From Plantago ovata (taxonomy: Eukaryota; Streptophyta; Magnoliopsida; Lamiales; Plantaginaceae), in assembly GCA_028274465.1 (NCBI GenBank), contig CM051456.1:76990753-77054752 (forward strand): a stretch of DNA of 64,000 bases. The letters run 5' to 3'. A program made the position numbers and the translations under genes. A model generated the notes under the pieces. It was not told the DNA's origin and ran no database searches. It saw only the letters and a program-made list of their open reading frames with translations. Of this stretch, positions 21,067-33,583 are shown piece by piece (position 1 is the stretch's first letter; every line of letters starts with the position of its first letter).

Positions 21067-23269
21067 AAGGAGTTAGAGAAATGACAAAATTCTTTAACTC
21101 ACATTTCCTTTCTCTGCAAATTTTAGCCTGAATCTACTGTACGTCCGGTCAAAAAGCAAACTATCTCTTTTCGTACACACTTTCTTCTCTATATAAGAAA
21201 TTGCACCAAAGAGACAGTCTTCTAAGTCCTCATAGTCATCTAAGGTTGACAGTGCTGAGACACGCACTGCTCCAGTGACTACTCCGGCAACAAACACAAC
21301 GAAAGTTGTGTTGAAAAACGATAGGATATCGGAAAAACCTATGCCTCCGTCATATCTTGACACTGCAGAGTGTGAGATGTTGATGCAATGGGGAGGTTTT
21401 GCAAAAGAGAAGTACATTAGGTACTTCTATGAACAAGAACTCGATGACGAGAATGAAGAGGCGCTTGAGTTTATCAAGCAGCAAGGCCTCATGCACTTTA
21501 TATCTGCTCGCACTAAGCAAGTGAGCATGATAGATACTATGGAATTCTACAATAATGCAGAAATCCAGTCCCTTACTGATAGTAAAGGAGTCACTGGAAA
21601 AGTGATCTTTACTACAGTTCAGAACACGCAAATCGTCCAGAAATGGACTGATTTAGCGAAAATCTTTCAGATTCCAACCACTGGAACTGAAGATGACGTC
21701 ACTGCCACTGACGAAGAAATTGAAGCTTTCTACAGTGACGTCAGAAATGAGAAAATGAAGAAAGGCGAGATTGCTCCCGTGACTTGGACAAAGCACGTTA
21801 AGAGAAAGCATCTCTGCCATTCACTTGGTCTAGTAGCTTTGCTACTAATAAAAGTTCTAGACTCCCAAGTTGGAGGAATTGACCAAGTAGGCCTGAGAAG
21901 ATGGCCGCTACTGATGCATATCCATGAAAATAAAGCGGAACTTAACTGGGCTAAGTACATTTTCAACAGGCTTGTTGATTGTGTTACTAAGTTTAAGGTA
22001 AAGGTAGAAGACAACAAGGTCTCACCTTCCTTTACAGTTATGTATGGAATAAAGATATGCTACATCCTTGAACATTTCAGGATTCAGCTGAGAAACCCAT
22101 TGCCAATGAAGAAATCTGTATGCAATGTGGGAAGATCTTTCTACAAGCAGAATGTACCAAAAACTGCTGGCGAGAAACTTGAAAAATCTAAAAAGACAAC
22201 AGCTGCAAATATTGTCAGCACAAGCCAGCAAGAAAGGTATACAACAGCTGCAGATGTCACCACTCAGCAACTTAGAGATGAAACTGCTGTTGATGGTGGT
22301 GACAAAAATGAAACTGATGTAGATGATCAACAAGGTAAGTGTACAACAGCCGTTGCTGAAAATGCAACTACTGACGTACCTGCTGGGACACTGAAGAAAT
22401 CTAACAAGAACAAGAGGAAAGCTGATGATGACACTCAGACTGCAGCGTCATCAGCAAATCCCGTACCAAAGAGGAAAAGGACAGGAACACAAGGAAGAAA
22501 ACACTGGCTCGCAAGTCAGTTCCTATTGTCCAAGACCTCTCAGACAATTCCCAGACAAATGCTGAAACGATTTGCCAGTAGATGTTGACAAGGTAGTTAC
22601 TGAATCCTATGTCAGCAAGTGTTTGCGGAAGCCTTCAATGATCGACTCAACGTTGATCCCTCTACTGAGAACAAACCACAAGGCAGTGGAAATGAAATTC
22701 CTGCCCAAGTCCCAGATATCTACATTATAGATAATCTAGATGATCAAACTATGGAACCCGCAAGTGATATTGCTGCTGATCTGCAAAAGGCGGCACTTGT
22801 TGATGCTGCTGAAATGATGGTTGCTGAACAAGCAACTCATCAAGTTGCTGAAACCCCGCTTGCTGAAGGACCAGTTGCTGAGACAACAATGGTTCAAGTT
22901 CCAAAAGTTGCTGAAACACAAGAAGCACTATTCAACGACGCATCTCGTGATGCTGAGAATACTGGCCCAAGTTCACCCAAGACATCAATCGACAAAGTCC
23001 AGCTTGTACTGGAAGCTATAAGCCAACAAATGGAGTTGGAGATTGAAGAATCATCCAACAAATCCATTGATGTCTTCATGACAAGCAGTGAGCTTAAAGG
23101 TCAAGATGCTTCTGCTCAACTTGTCATTTCAGAGACAAGGGAGATTGCTGAAACCGCACAGCTTTCTCAAATAGAGCAAGACAAGAAGTCTGCTGAAGAA
23201 ACAGTCCAAGAAGCTGAAGAAACTGTTAATGCTGAAAGGACTGAGCCACAACATGTCCTTCTTCAGCAG

Positions 23270-23344
23270 GTAGTTAATTCAACCATCAGTAAAACTTCAA
23301 ATTATGAAACTTATTCTTTTGCTAATATAATATTATCTCTACAG
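23270..23344 (+). other. Intron-like segment 1 in the SIRE-A env-like ORF (75 nt)
   Basis: It is bounded by CAG|GTAGTT and TCTCTACAG|A. It is 75 nt long, in frame and without stops. The SIRE-B counterpart is 31303-31377, also 75 nt. It is A/T-richer than the flanking coding sequence. Confidence 0.55.
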
Positions 23345-23413
23345 ACTTCTCAAGATGCAAGTCAGATGGTTGCTGAAGCCTCTGCACCAGAACCAACACT
23401 CCCTGCTCAGCAG

Positions 23414-23485
23414 GTAGTTAATGTTTTTGGTAATAAAACTAAGTTTGACAGCTTAGTACTTGTATCTAACTCAAATTTATTTCAG
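23414..23485 (+). other. Intron-like segment 2 (72 nt)
   Basis: It is bounded by CAG|GTAGTT and TTATTTCAG|G. It is 72 nt long and in frame. The SIRE-B counterpart is 31162-31233, also 72 nt. Confidence 0.55.
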
Positions 23486-23563
23486 GATGAACAAATGGAG
23501 GATGCTACAAAAGCTCCTCAAGGAATGGAAATTGTACAACATGAGCTTGCTGAATCTCAGCAG

Positions 23564-23638
23564 GTAATTCATGTTTCAGCTTTGAACTCTAAAGCAATTA
23601 TCCAAACCAATCATGATCTAAATAATGTTCTTTTTCAG
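23564..23638 (+). other. Intron-like segment 3 (75 nt)
   Basis: It is bounded by CAG|GTAATT and CTTTTTCAG|G. It is 75 nt long and in frame. The SIRE-B counterpart is 31009-31083, also 75 nt. It has the strongest pyrimidine tract of the three. Confidence 0.55.
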
Positions 23639-26119
23639 GCTCAAAAGGAGACCACTGAAGTGGTAATCATCGCTGAAGATCAACAAGTAAGTTCTGAGGA
23701 ACTATACTTGAACTTCAAAAGAACCACTTTGTCAAGAGTTGCTAAGTCCGTCAGCAACTGGCAAAGATACAGGCGAATGGATTTCTCTGATCTCCATCTT
23801 CATCTATCTAATGAGAAAAGAGATCTTCTCTGCTGAAGCTCGAGACATTCGTTCAGTCCATCCTCCCTGAAGAAATGACATATTCTCAGCAAATGAGCTC
23901 GAATCTGATTGCTCAAATCAGAGAGAATATGAAGTCCAAATTCAAGAGTGCCTCTCCAGCTGAACAAGCTGTGATGCTAAAAGGTTCATTTGTACCTGTG
24001 TTGGCTGATCCCCACAAAATCAATGAGGGAGAGGAAGTGACAAGTGTTGCTTTGTACAAGCACGTTGAGCTAGTAATTCTGACAGATGATGATGATGCGG
24101 AAGAAGATGAGAACATTCCCGCTGATCCAAGTGATGAGGAAGGGAAAGATTCCAAGGACAAGAAAGACAATGATGATGACAATCAAGGTCCAAGTCCTGA
24201 TGCTGGAGGCTTAAAGTTGACAGTTGCTGAAAATGTTCAACAAGAAAATCAGCAAGCTAAACAACCACAACCTCAGCATGAATCTCAACCTGCTCCTACT
24301 GCTGCTGAAAATCAAGCACATGTACAAGGTGCTGATACTGAGGACGAATATGCCAGAAAAAGGGCTGCCTTGAAAAATGGCAAAAGTCCAATTTCTGATG
24401 CCAAGGTCACTGATGCAAACCTTGATGATGATGATGAATTGGATGAAGATTACCAACGCGCTCCACAGAACAGTCTATTGATCCATGCAAGGCATACGCA
24501 GGATCTAGAAATTGGTCAATCTTCAGGAGTAAGACCAAAGGAAGTCCCCTCCCTTCCATTTACTACTGGCGAAACTCCAGTAATTGAGTCTCAAACTCAA
24601 TTAAAACTAACTACTGGCGAAACTCCAGTAATTGAGTCTCAAACGTTGCACTTAGCAACTACTCAATTAAAACTAACTACTGGTGAAACTCCAGTTGTTG
24701 AGTCTGAAGTGTTGCCATCAGCAACCACTCAACAAAAAGGAAGTGAAGCTGCTGACTTTGGTTCCGAGGTTGCTGACCTTTATGAATCTGAGGATGACGA
24801 CGACTTATCAGCAAATGAGGATGAACAATCCAAAAGAGACCCAAAAGTGGTTCAAATTCCTCCTCCTGATTACATAAATGATTTAGACGATGGTCTAAGA
24901 GGAGAGTTGCTGATAAAGGATGATCAGTTTGCTTCAGAACTGAAAGTTCATTCCTTGACACCACAACTAGTGTCGTTCCCAAGAGTTGAGGAGTTTACTC
25001 CTAGAATTTTGGCACTAAAGAAAGTCCATGAAGCCTGCAAAGCAGAAGATGAGGCATTGCTTGCTGAGAGCCCGCTTGACTTTGGAAAAATATTGGCTAC
25101 AGTGCTGAGACGCACTACTACTTTGACAATAGCTCAGAAAGACATCAGTCTTTATCACAAAAGCTATGAAGAAGATGTAAGTCAAGCACTCAAGCTAGCA
25201 AAAACCGCTCTCGTGAAGGCTCAGACTTTCATGGATGATAAGGCCGCAACAGAAAAACGACATGAAGAGAACATGGTGAGCATTCAAAAAGAGTTGTCAA
25301 AGATGACTTCTGATCAACAACAAATCATCATGAAGTATAACAGCTTAAGCACTCTTGCTGAAAATTGCAATGAGTTCTATTCTCTGCACATCACTCCGAT
25401 GTTGCAATCCATGTGTAAGGGGGAAAAGAAAAGTAACAGAAAAAGAAACCAAACCCCTCCTGCTGTTGATGAGCCACTGCCCATAGAACCGCTTGCTGAA
25501 AAAGAGCAAAGTTCAAAAAGGCAAGCAGAATCTGAGTTGAATTCAGCAAGTACCAAAAAGAGAAAAACTACTGCTGAAACTCAAGAGTTTTGTCATACTG
25601 AAAGTCATCAAAATCTGAATGAAGATGATGAAGATGATGACAATCAGACAATAGGTCAAGCCATAAGAGCTAGACCTTTAACAGCCTTGACTCCGTCTGG
25701 CCACTCAAAGCATTTCTTGTCTGACTCTTCAGCAAGAGATCAAGACAATGCTAATCAAGAAGAAGAAGGCAAAGACAGGAAGAAAAGAGGCTGGCCAGCA
25801 TTGCTATTGGCTCCAACATCGAATATACAAAGACCAGCAATGATGAAACCACTCAGAATGTGATCAGAAACATTCATGGTTGCTGGATCTTAAAGCTGGA
25901 AGATTTGATGGTGAATGAGTTCTTTCCTACAGCCATATTGAACCAAATGTTCACATGGATTGAACTCAAGGTACAAAGAAAACAAAGGGAAGAATCCCTC
26001 CCAAGAAATATTGCTGGGAGATGGTTGAATCTTGAGGTCTCAGTAAGAAGAACTGCCATTGGTAAGACTTAAAGACAAGAACCAAATCTGATAAAACCAC
26101 CTGGCATTGCTTACTACTC

Positions 26120-27905
26120 TGTTGGTCCCTTTAAACAACAAGAAAACACTAGAGGGGGGGGTGAATAGTCTTTTCAAACTTTTGTCGTTTAAAAACTTTC
26201 TCAGCAAGTACTTATTACTTTTCAGTAATGAGGTTGCTGATACTTAACTTTCTCAGCAAGCGTAAGTTACTTTCCAGTAGCTTGGTTTGCTGATACTTAA
26301 ATTCAGAGAGCGGAAGTCTTTGAAACAATAAGTGCTCTTTCAGAAAGTAAAGGGATTCAGCAAGTGAAGTGAGTGACTGTGTACAAACAGATATAATTTG
26401 CTGAAAGCTAAATGCAGTAAGTAAATCACACAAACGCTTTTATAGTGGTATCTGAGAGTGGCGTAATCTCTCAACTAATCCACTTTGTCCTTTCTAGGAC
26501 TGAATCCACTAAGATATGATTGAGGTTCCTTACAATCTCCTATCTAAAGCGATTCAACAGAAACCAAAGCACACTTGCTTTGTCTCCAACCTAAACTAGA
26601 GAACTCAACCTTGTTCTCCACCAAACTTGGTACTTTTAATCCGCAAAACCTTGCTCGATTAAGTTCCCCCTGAATATCACGCCTGAAAGGGTGTATTTTC
26701 AGTTAGAGAGTTTTGGGGTGAGATAACTTAATTATAACTTATTCAGTTACAACAAGTAATCTAAGAAACACAACTTGGAATACTTTGCAATAAACAAGTT
26801 TGATTGTTTCTGGTGTCAAGACTTGTTTTTGTTCGAAAGAAAGAACACTTAACTAATTTCTTAGCCGAGTTTGTTCTACTTCTTCACAAGTATCTTTTTC
26901 AAGCTTTTAAGTCTTGGAACGGATCAATGGCAGTAAGAGTGTTTGAAGGTTTGTGAGTTTTTAAGCACAAGTGAGAGTTTGATCACGTTGTTGACACACT
27001 TCAACTCTTTGCCGGATGACCTCTATTTATAGTGCAAGTAAGGAGCCGTTTGAATTTCAAATCCTAAGGCTTTTGTTCCTTAACATGTCACTATCTTGCT
27101 TTTGTACTTTCAGCAGCAACTTTGTTTGTCTTCTAGTCTTTATGTCCTTCGCGTGTAAGCTTTGCATTAAATGCATATTTGAATAGAATTCAAACAGTAA
27201 CATTGGAGCGCAATTTCACGTACATTCAGCAAGAGGTCACATATGTTCATCAGCAAGTGTTCATTCTCAGTTTCAGCAAGCACAACCTACTCTGTCTTTC
27301 AGATTTTCACTTATGCAATGTTGTTGCTGAAAATTCCACTTTCTGAGCAACACGTGCCTTTACCAGTCTTCAGCAATCTTCAAGTCTTCAAGTCTTCAAG
27401 TCTTCAGATCTTCAAAAGTCTTCAAGATTCTGACCGGTTTCTTATTTGCTTCAATAATTTGTTTGTAACAAACAAAATATATCTTCAGCAAATGCTTCAA
27501 TAGATCATTTTCTTTTCAGAAAATAAGATTCATTAAAGCTAACATCAATAAGATATTTTCTTTTCAGAAAATAAAATACATCATACGCTAAAGTGTCAAT
27601 AAATTATTTTCTTCTCAAAAAATAAAATACGTCATACACAAAAGTGTCAATAAATTATTTTCTTCTCAGAAAATAAAATACGTCATACACTAAAGTGTCA
27701 ATAAATTATTTTCTTCTCAGAAAATAAAATACGTCATACACAAAAGAAATAACTTATCTAAAACCTAACTAAGTCATCAGCAAACGTTCCTCTTTTACAA
27801 TATCCTTAAAATTCTAAGATCCTATGGACCTTAAGAGTACTAGTTACTGGACTGTTCTTAATTTAGCATGGTTAATTGCTCATCAAAATTACAAGTTTCC
27901 TAACA
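26120..27905 (-). repeat. SIRE-B 3' LTR (1786 bp)
   Basis: The terminus on the plus strand is TGTTGGTCCC and the other end is CCTAACA. It contains a minus-strand TATA box (27023-27032), three tandem copies of a TCTTCAAG-type 9-mer near 27377-27410 (two in the partner LTR) and the 51-bp array at 27545-27748. Confidence 0.93.
27545..27748 (-). repeat. 51-bp tandem array in the SIRE-B 3' LTR (4 copies)
   Basis: Four units begin CAATAAATTATTTTCTTCTC and contain AGAAAATAAAATACGTCATA. The first unit is the most diverged. The same array is at 40787-40990 in the other LTR. The SIRE-A LTR has only one diverged unit, which accounts for most of the length difference. Confidence 0.9.
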
Positions 27906-28165
27906 AATTTCCCCCTTTTTGATGTTAGCAATCCATGGCTAAATTAATTGTTACCCTTTTAGAGGATTCTGATGTTGAATAAATCAGATGATTAATGCAA
28001 GCATAATTGAATTAATAAACAGTAAGCATAAGTAAGTTGCATAATCAAAACCAATAAGAGTAAAAAAGAATTTATTGCTGAAAGTTATCATTCAGAAGAT
28101 TACAAGAAAGCATAGATAACAATGAATCAGCAAACAAAAACTTTAACAAAAACTATTGCAGGGAC
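27906..28165 (-). other. SIRE-B 3' untranslated region and polypurine tract
   Basis: The minus strand reads AAAAAGGGGGAAATT directly before the 3' LTR (27906-27920 region), a standard PPT. The rest is A/T-rich with no gene. It matches 41504-41771 of SIRE-A. Confidence 0.85.
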
Positions 28166-31100
28166 TTAAACTCTTTCAGAGGATTTTCTCAAAATCTCTC
28201 TTACACTCTTCTCAGCAAGAGCAGTGAATTCAACACAATCCTTCTCGTAGTTTTCCAGAAGCCTACGGACTTGTAGTTGAAGAATTCTTGCATTTTTGCA
28301 GGCAGTATGATGATGCTTTTCAGCATTCATTTCCATGTAGTGAATTACCCACAAATGCATGCCCCAATTGCTTGCATGGAGAAGCTGTGTATCTGAAATG
28401 TTTCTCGGATGAATCTTTCTTAACCAGAGAAGATCTTCTTCTTGATCCTTAGCAGTGAGATAGAAGTACTCATAAGGAATCAATCCAAGTTTCTTCTTAG
28501 GTTTCTTTGTTATCGGGTCAGCATAGTAAGCAACGCCAGGTGGTTTTATCAAATCTGGTTCTTGTCTATAAGTCTTACCAATGGCAGTTCTTCTTATTGA
28601 GACCTCAAGATTCAACCATCTCCCAGCAATATTTCTTGGGGGGGATTCTTCCCTTTGCTTTCTTTGGACCTTGAGTTCAATCCATTTGAACATTTGATTC
28701 AGAATGGCTGTAGGAAAGAACTCATTTACCAGCAAGTCTTCCAGCTTTAGGATCCAGCAACCATGAATGTTTCTGATCACATTCTGAGTGGTTTCATCAT
28801 TGCTGGTCTTTGTATATTCAATGTCGGAGCCAATAGCAATGTTGGCCAGCCTTTTCTCTTCCTGTCTTTGCCTTCTTCTTCTAGATTTAGCATTGTCTTG
28901 ATCTCTTGTTGAAGAGTCAGACGAAAAATGCCTTGAGTGGCCAGACGGAGTTATGGCTGTTAAGGGTCTAGCTCTTATGGCTTGAGCTATTGTTTGATTG
29001 TCATCATCTTCTTCATCATCTTCATTCAGATTGTGATGACTTTCAGTGTGACAGAAATCTTGAGTTTCAGCAGCGGTTTTTCTCTTTTTGGTACTTGCTG
29101 AATTTAACTCAGTTTCTGCTTGTCTTTTAGAACTTTGATCTCTTTCAGCAAGAGGTTCTAGTGGAAGTGGGCATCAGCAGCATTAGTAGGAGGGGTTTGA
29201 TTGCTTTTTCTTGTCTTCTTTTCCCCCTTAGACATGGATTGCAACATCGGAGTGATGTGCAGAGAATAAAACTCATTGCAATTTTCAGCAAGAGTGTTGA
29301 GACTGCTATACTTCATGATGATTGCTTGTTTGTCAGAGTTCATTGTTGCTAACTCTTCTTGAATATTCATCATGTTCTCTTCATGTCTTTTCTCTGTTGC
29401 GGCCTTCTCATCCATAATATTCTGAGCTTTGACAAGAGCAGTCTTTGCAAGCTTGAGCGCCTGACTTACATCTTCTTCATAGCTCTTATGATAAAGACTG
29501 ATGTCTCTTTGAGCTATTGTCAAAGTTGTAGTGCATCTCAGCACTGTAGCCAGTATTTTTCCAATGTCAAGTGGGCTCTCAGCAAGCAATGCCTCATCTT
29601 CAGCTTTGCAGGCATCATGGACTTGCTTTAGTGCTAGAATTCTGGGAGTAAACTCCTCAACTCTTGGGAACGGCACTAAATGAGGTGTTAATGAATGAAC
29701 CTTAATCTCAGAAGCAAACTGATCATCACGCGTCAGCAATTCGGCTCTCAGCCCATCGTCTAAATCATTGATGTAATCAGGAGGAGGAATCTGAACGACT
29801 TTTGGGTCTCGCTTAGATTGATCATCATCATTTTCTGACAAGTCGTCATCATCCTCAGATTCATCAAGTTGAGCGACTTTGGAGCCTTTGTCAGTAGCTT
29901 CACTTCCTTTTTGTTGAGTGGTTGCTGATGGCAATGCTTCAGACTCAACGACTGGAGTTTCACCAGTAGATAGTTGTTTCAATTGAGTTTGTGGCTCAAT
30001 TACTGGAGTTTCGCCAGTAGTTAGTTTTAATTGAGTAGTTGCTGAAAGCAACGTTTGAGACTCAATAACTGGAGTTTCGCCAGTAGTAAATGGAAGGGAT
30101 GGAACTTCCTTTGATTTTGGTCTTGAAGATTCACCAATTTCCAGATCCTGCGTATGCCTTGCATGGATCACGAGACTATTTTGTAGAGCTCGTTGGTAAT
30201 CTTCATCTTCTTCATCGTCGTCTTCAAGGTTTTCTTCAGTAACCTTGGCATCAGAAACTGGACACTTGCCATTTTTCAAAGCAGCCCTTTTTCTGGCATA
30301 TTCTTCTTCAGTATCAGCACCTTGTACAGGTGCTTGATTTTCAGTAGCAGGAGGAGGTTGAGATTCATGCTGAGGTTGTGGTTGTTCAGCTTGCTGATTT
30401 TCTTGTTGAACATTTTCAGCAACTGTCAACTTTAGGCCTCCAGCATCAGGACTTGGACCTTGATTGTCATCATCATCGTCTTTCTTGTCCTTGGAATCTT
30501 TCCCTTCATCATCACTGGGATCAGTGGGAATGTTCTCATCTTCTTCTTCTTCTTCATCATCTGTCAGAATGACTAGCTCAATATGCTTGTACAAAGCAAC
30601 ACTTGTCACTTCCTCTTCCTCAGTTAATTTGTGGGGATCAGCCACCACAGGAACAAAAAGACCTTTGAGCATCACAGCTTGTTCAGCTGGAGAGGCACTC
30701 TTAAATTTGGCCTTCATATTCTCTCTGATTTGAGCAATCAGATTTGAGCTCATTTGCTGAGAATATGTCATTTCTTCAGGAAGGATGGAGTGGACAAATG
30801 TTTCGAGCTTTAACAGTGAAGATCTCTTTTTCTCATTTGAGAGATGAAGGTGAAGATCTGAGAAGTCCATTCTCCTATATCTTTGCCAGTTGCTGACGGA
30901 CTTAGCAACCCTCGACAAAGTTGTCCTCTTGAAGCTCAAGTAAAGTTCTTCAGAACTTACTTGCTGATCTTCAGTGATGAGTACCACTTCAGTGGTCTCC
31001 TTTTGAGTCTGAAAAAGAATTTTATTTAGATCAGGATTGGTTTGGAAAATTGTTTTAGAGTTTAAGTCTGAAACATGATTTACCTGCTGAGAGTCAGCAA

Positions 31101-33442
31101 GCTCATGTAGTACAATTTCCATTCCATGAGGAGCTTGAGTAGCATCCTCCATTTGTTCATCCTGAAATAAATTAAAATTAGACACAAGTACTAAGCTGTC
31201 AAACTTAGTTTTTATACCAAAATTATTAACTACCTGCTGAGCAGGGAGTGTTGGTTCTAGTGCAGAGGCTTCAGCAACCATCTGACTTGCATCTTGAGAA
31301 GTCTGTAGAGAAAGAATAATTTTAGCAAAAGAACAATTTTCAGAGATTGAAGTTTTACTGATGGTTGAATTAACTACCTGCTGAAGAAGGACAGGTTGTA
31401 GCTCAGCCTTTCAGCATTAACAGTTTCTTCAGCTTCTGGGACTGTTTCTTCAGCAGACTTCTGATTTTGCTCTAATTGAGAAAGTTGTGCGGTTTCAGCA
31501 ATCTCCCTTGTCTCTGAAATGACAAGTTGAGCAGAAGCATCTTGACCTTTAAGCTCATTGCTTGTCATGAAGAGATCAATTGACTTGTTGGATGATTCTT
31601 CAATCTCCAACTCCATTTGTTTGCTTAAATCTTCCAGTACAAGCTGGACTTTGTCAATTGAGATCTTGGGTGAACTTGGGCCAGTATTCTCAGCATCAAG
31701 AGATGCGTCTTTGAATAATGCTTCTTGAATTTCAGCAACTTCAGCAACAGGAACCATTGCTATTTCAGCAACTGGTCCATCAGCAAGCTGGGTTTCAGCA
31801 ACTTGATGAGTTGCTTGTTCTGCAACCATCTCTTCAGCAGCATCAGCGAGTGCCGCTCTTTGCAGATCAGCAGCAATGTCGCTTGCTGGTTCCATAGTTG
31901 GATCATTTGGAATATCTACAATGTAGATATCTGGGACTTGGCAGGAATTTCATTTCCACTGCCTTGAGGTCTGTTCTCAGTAGAGTTATCAACGTTAAGT
32001 TGATTGTTGAAGACTTCCGCAAACACTTCAACATTGCTGATATATGTTTCAGTGATTATTTCAGCAACATCTACTGGCAAATGCGTTTCAGCATTTGTCT
32101 GGGAATTGACTGAGGAGTCTTGGACATTAGGGACTGACTGAGAAGCCAGTGTCTTCTTTCTTTTGTTACTTGTCCGTTTCCTCTTAGGTACGGGATTTGC
32201 TGATGACGCTGCAGTGTGAGTGTCATCATCAGCTTTCCTCTTTTTCTTTTTAGATTTCTCCAGTTTCCCAGAGTCATCTATTGTTGCATTTTCAGCAGCG
32301 GTTGTTGTACACGTACCTTGTTGATTTTCTACAGCTGTTTCATTTGTGTTACCACCACCAACAGCAGTTTCATCTCTAGGTTGCTGAGTGGTAACATCTG
32401 CAGCTGTTGTATACCTTTCTTGCTGGCTTGTGCTGACAACATTTGCAGTTGTTATCTTCTTGGTTTTCTTTCCAGCAATCTTAGGTACATTCTGCTTGTA
32501 GAAAGATCTTCCCACATTGCACACAGATTTCTTGATTGGCAATGGGTTTCTTAGCTGAATCCTGAAATGTTCAAGGATATAGCATATCTTGATTCCATAC
32601 ATAACTGGAAAGGAAGGTGAGACCTTGTTGTCTTCTACCTTTACCTTGAACTTAGTAACACAATCAACAAGCCTGTTGAAAATGTACTTAGACCAGTTAT
32701 GTTCCGATTTATTTTCATAGATATGCATCAGCAATGGCCATCTTCTCAGGCCTAATTGGTCAATTCCTCCAACTTGGGAGTCAAGAACTTTAATGAGTAG
32801 CAGAGCTACTAGACCAAGTGAATGGCAGAGATGCTTTCTCTTAACGTGTTTTGTCCAAGTCACGGGAGCTATCTCGCCTTTCTTCATCTTTGCATTTCTG
32901 GCGTCACTGTAGAAAGCTTCAATTTCTTCGTCAGAAGCAGTGACGTCATCTTCAGTTCCAGTGGTTGGAATCTGAAAAATCTCCGCTAAATCAGTCCATT
33001 TCAGGACGATTTGCGTGTTCTGAACATAAGTAAGGATCACTTTTTCAGTGACTCCATTACTGTCTGTAAGGGACTGGATTTCTGCATTGTTGTAGAATTC
33101 CATGGTATCAATCATGCTCACTTGCTTAGTGCGAGCAGAGATAAAGTTCATGAGGCCTTGCTGCTTGATGAACTCAAGTGCCTCTTCATTTTGGTCATCA
33201 AGTTCTTGTTCATAAAAGTACCTAATGTACTTTTCTTTTGCAAACCCTCCCCATTGCATCAACATCTCACACTTTGCAGTGTCAAGATATGACGGAGGCA
33301 TAGGTTTTATAGTGATTCGGTCGTTTTTCAACACAACTTTCGTTGTGTCTGGGGCCAGAGATGTCACCGGAGTAGTGCGTGTTTCAGCACTATCAACCTT
33401 TGACGATTTTGAGGACTTTGATAACTGTCTCTTGCGAGCCAT
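28166..33442 (-). pseudogene. SIRE-B env-like third ORF
   Basis: The ATG at 33442 opens MARKRQLSKSSKSSK, a basic N-terminus. The order is the conserved N-terminal region (33442 to about 32450), an acidic, Ala/Glu- and Gln-rich middle, the TGETPVIES repeats, a coiled-coil stretch, a highly acidic segment, and the C-terminal domain (28780-28166; IRNIHGCWILKLEDLLV, LIPYEYFYLTAKDQEEDLLW). Breaks: a frame change near 31920, a one-base loss near 31410 compared with SIRE-A, and another near 29160. The C-terminal domain is intact to its TAA. All three intron-like segments are present with the same lengths as in SIRE-A. No membrane span is evident. The ancestral length would be about 1750 codons if unspliced. 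Confidence 0.85.
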
Positions 33443-33573
33443 TTCTTATATAGAGCAAGAAAGATTGTACGAAAAGAGATAGTTTTCTTTTTGACCGGAG
33501 GTACAGTAGTTTCAGGCTAGAAATTGCAGAGAAAGGAAATGTGAGTTAAAGAATTTTGTCATTCCTCTAACTC

Positions 33574-33583
33574 CTTTATATAG
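33574..33583 (-). promoter_or_regulatory. Candidate internal TATA box ahead of the SIRE-B env-like ORF
   Basis: The minus strand reads CTATATAAAG, 132 nt upstream of the env-like ATG at 33442. It is identical to the SIRE-A site at 21057-21066. Confidence 0.5.

Larger units (their letters stand above)
20302..21199 (+). other. SIRE-A pol/env-like linker, non-coding
   Basis: About 0.9 kb without ORFs. The first 375 bp contain the seven-hairpin array. The rest is A/T-rich, with a TATA box at 21057-21066 just ahead of the env-like ORF. The same linker is present on the minus strand in SIRE-B (33443-34346). Confidence 0.85.
21200..26119 (+). pseudogene. SIRE-A env-like third ORF, 5' and middle parts
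   Basis: The ORF downstream of pol typical of SIRE/Maximus elements. The start codon equivalent to the SIRE-B ATG is ATT here (21200). A conserved globular N-terminal region of about 300 residues includes PPSYLDTAECEMLMQWGGF, LMHFISARTKQVSMIDTMEF and HLCHSLGLVALLLIKVL. A long acidic, Gln- and Ala/Glu-rich middle follows, with three intron-like in-frame segments and a TGETPVIES minisatellite. A coiled-coil region comes next and then a conserved C-terminal domain. Frameshifts lie near 22500-22590, 23820 and 25860, with TAA at 26070. SIRE-B cuts it at 26119. I see no signal peptide or clear transmembrane span, so 'Env' is a positional label. Confidence 0.85.

Noticed and set aside
21200-26119. 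True envelope glycoprotein in SIRE
   Set aside because: No signal peptide, no clear transmembrane segment and no glycoprotein-type cysteine pattern seen. The only hydrophobic run (LGLVALLLIKVL) is too short. Kept as env-like by position only.
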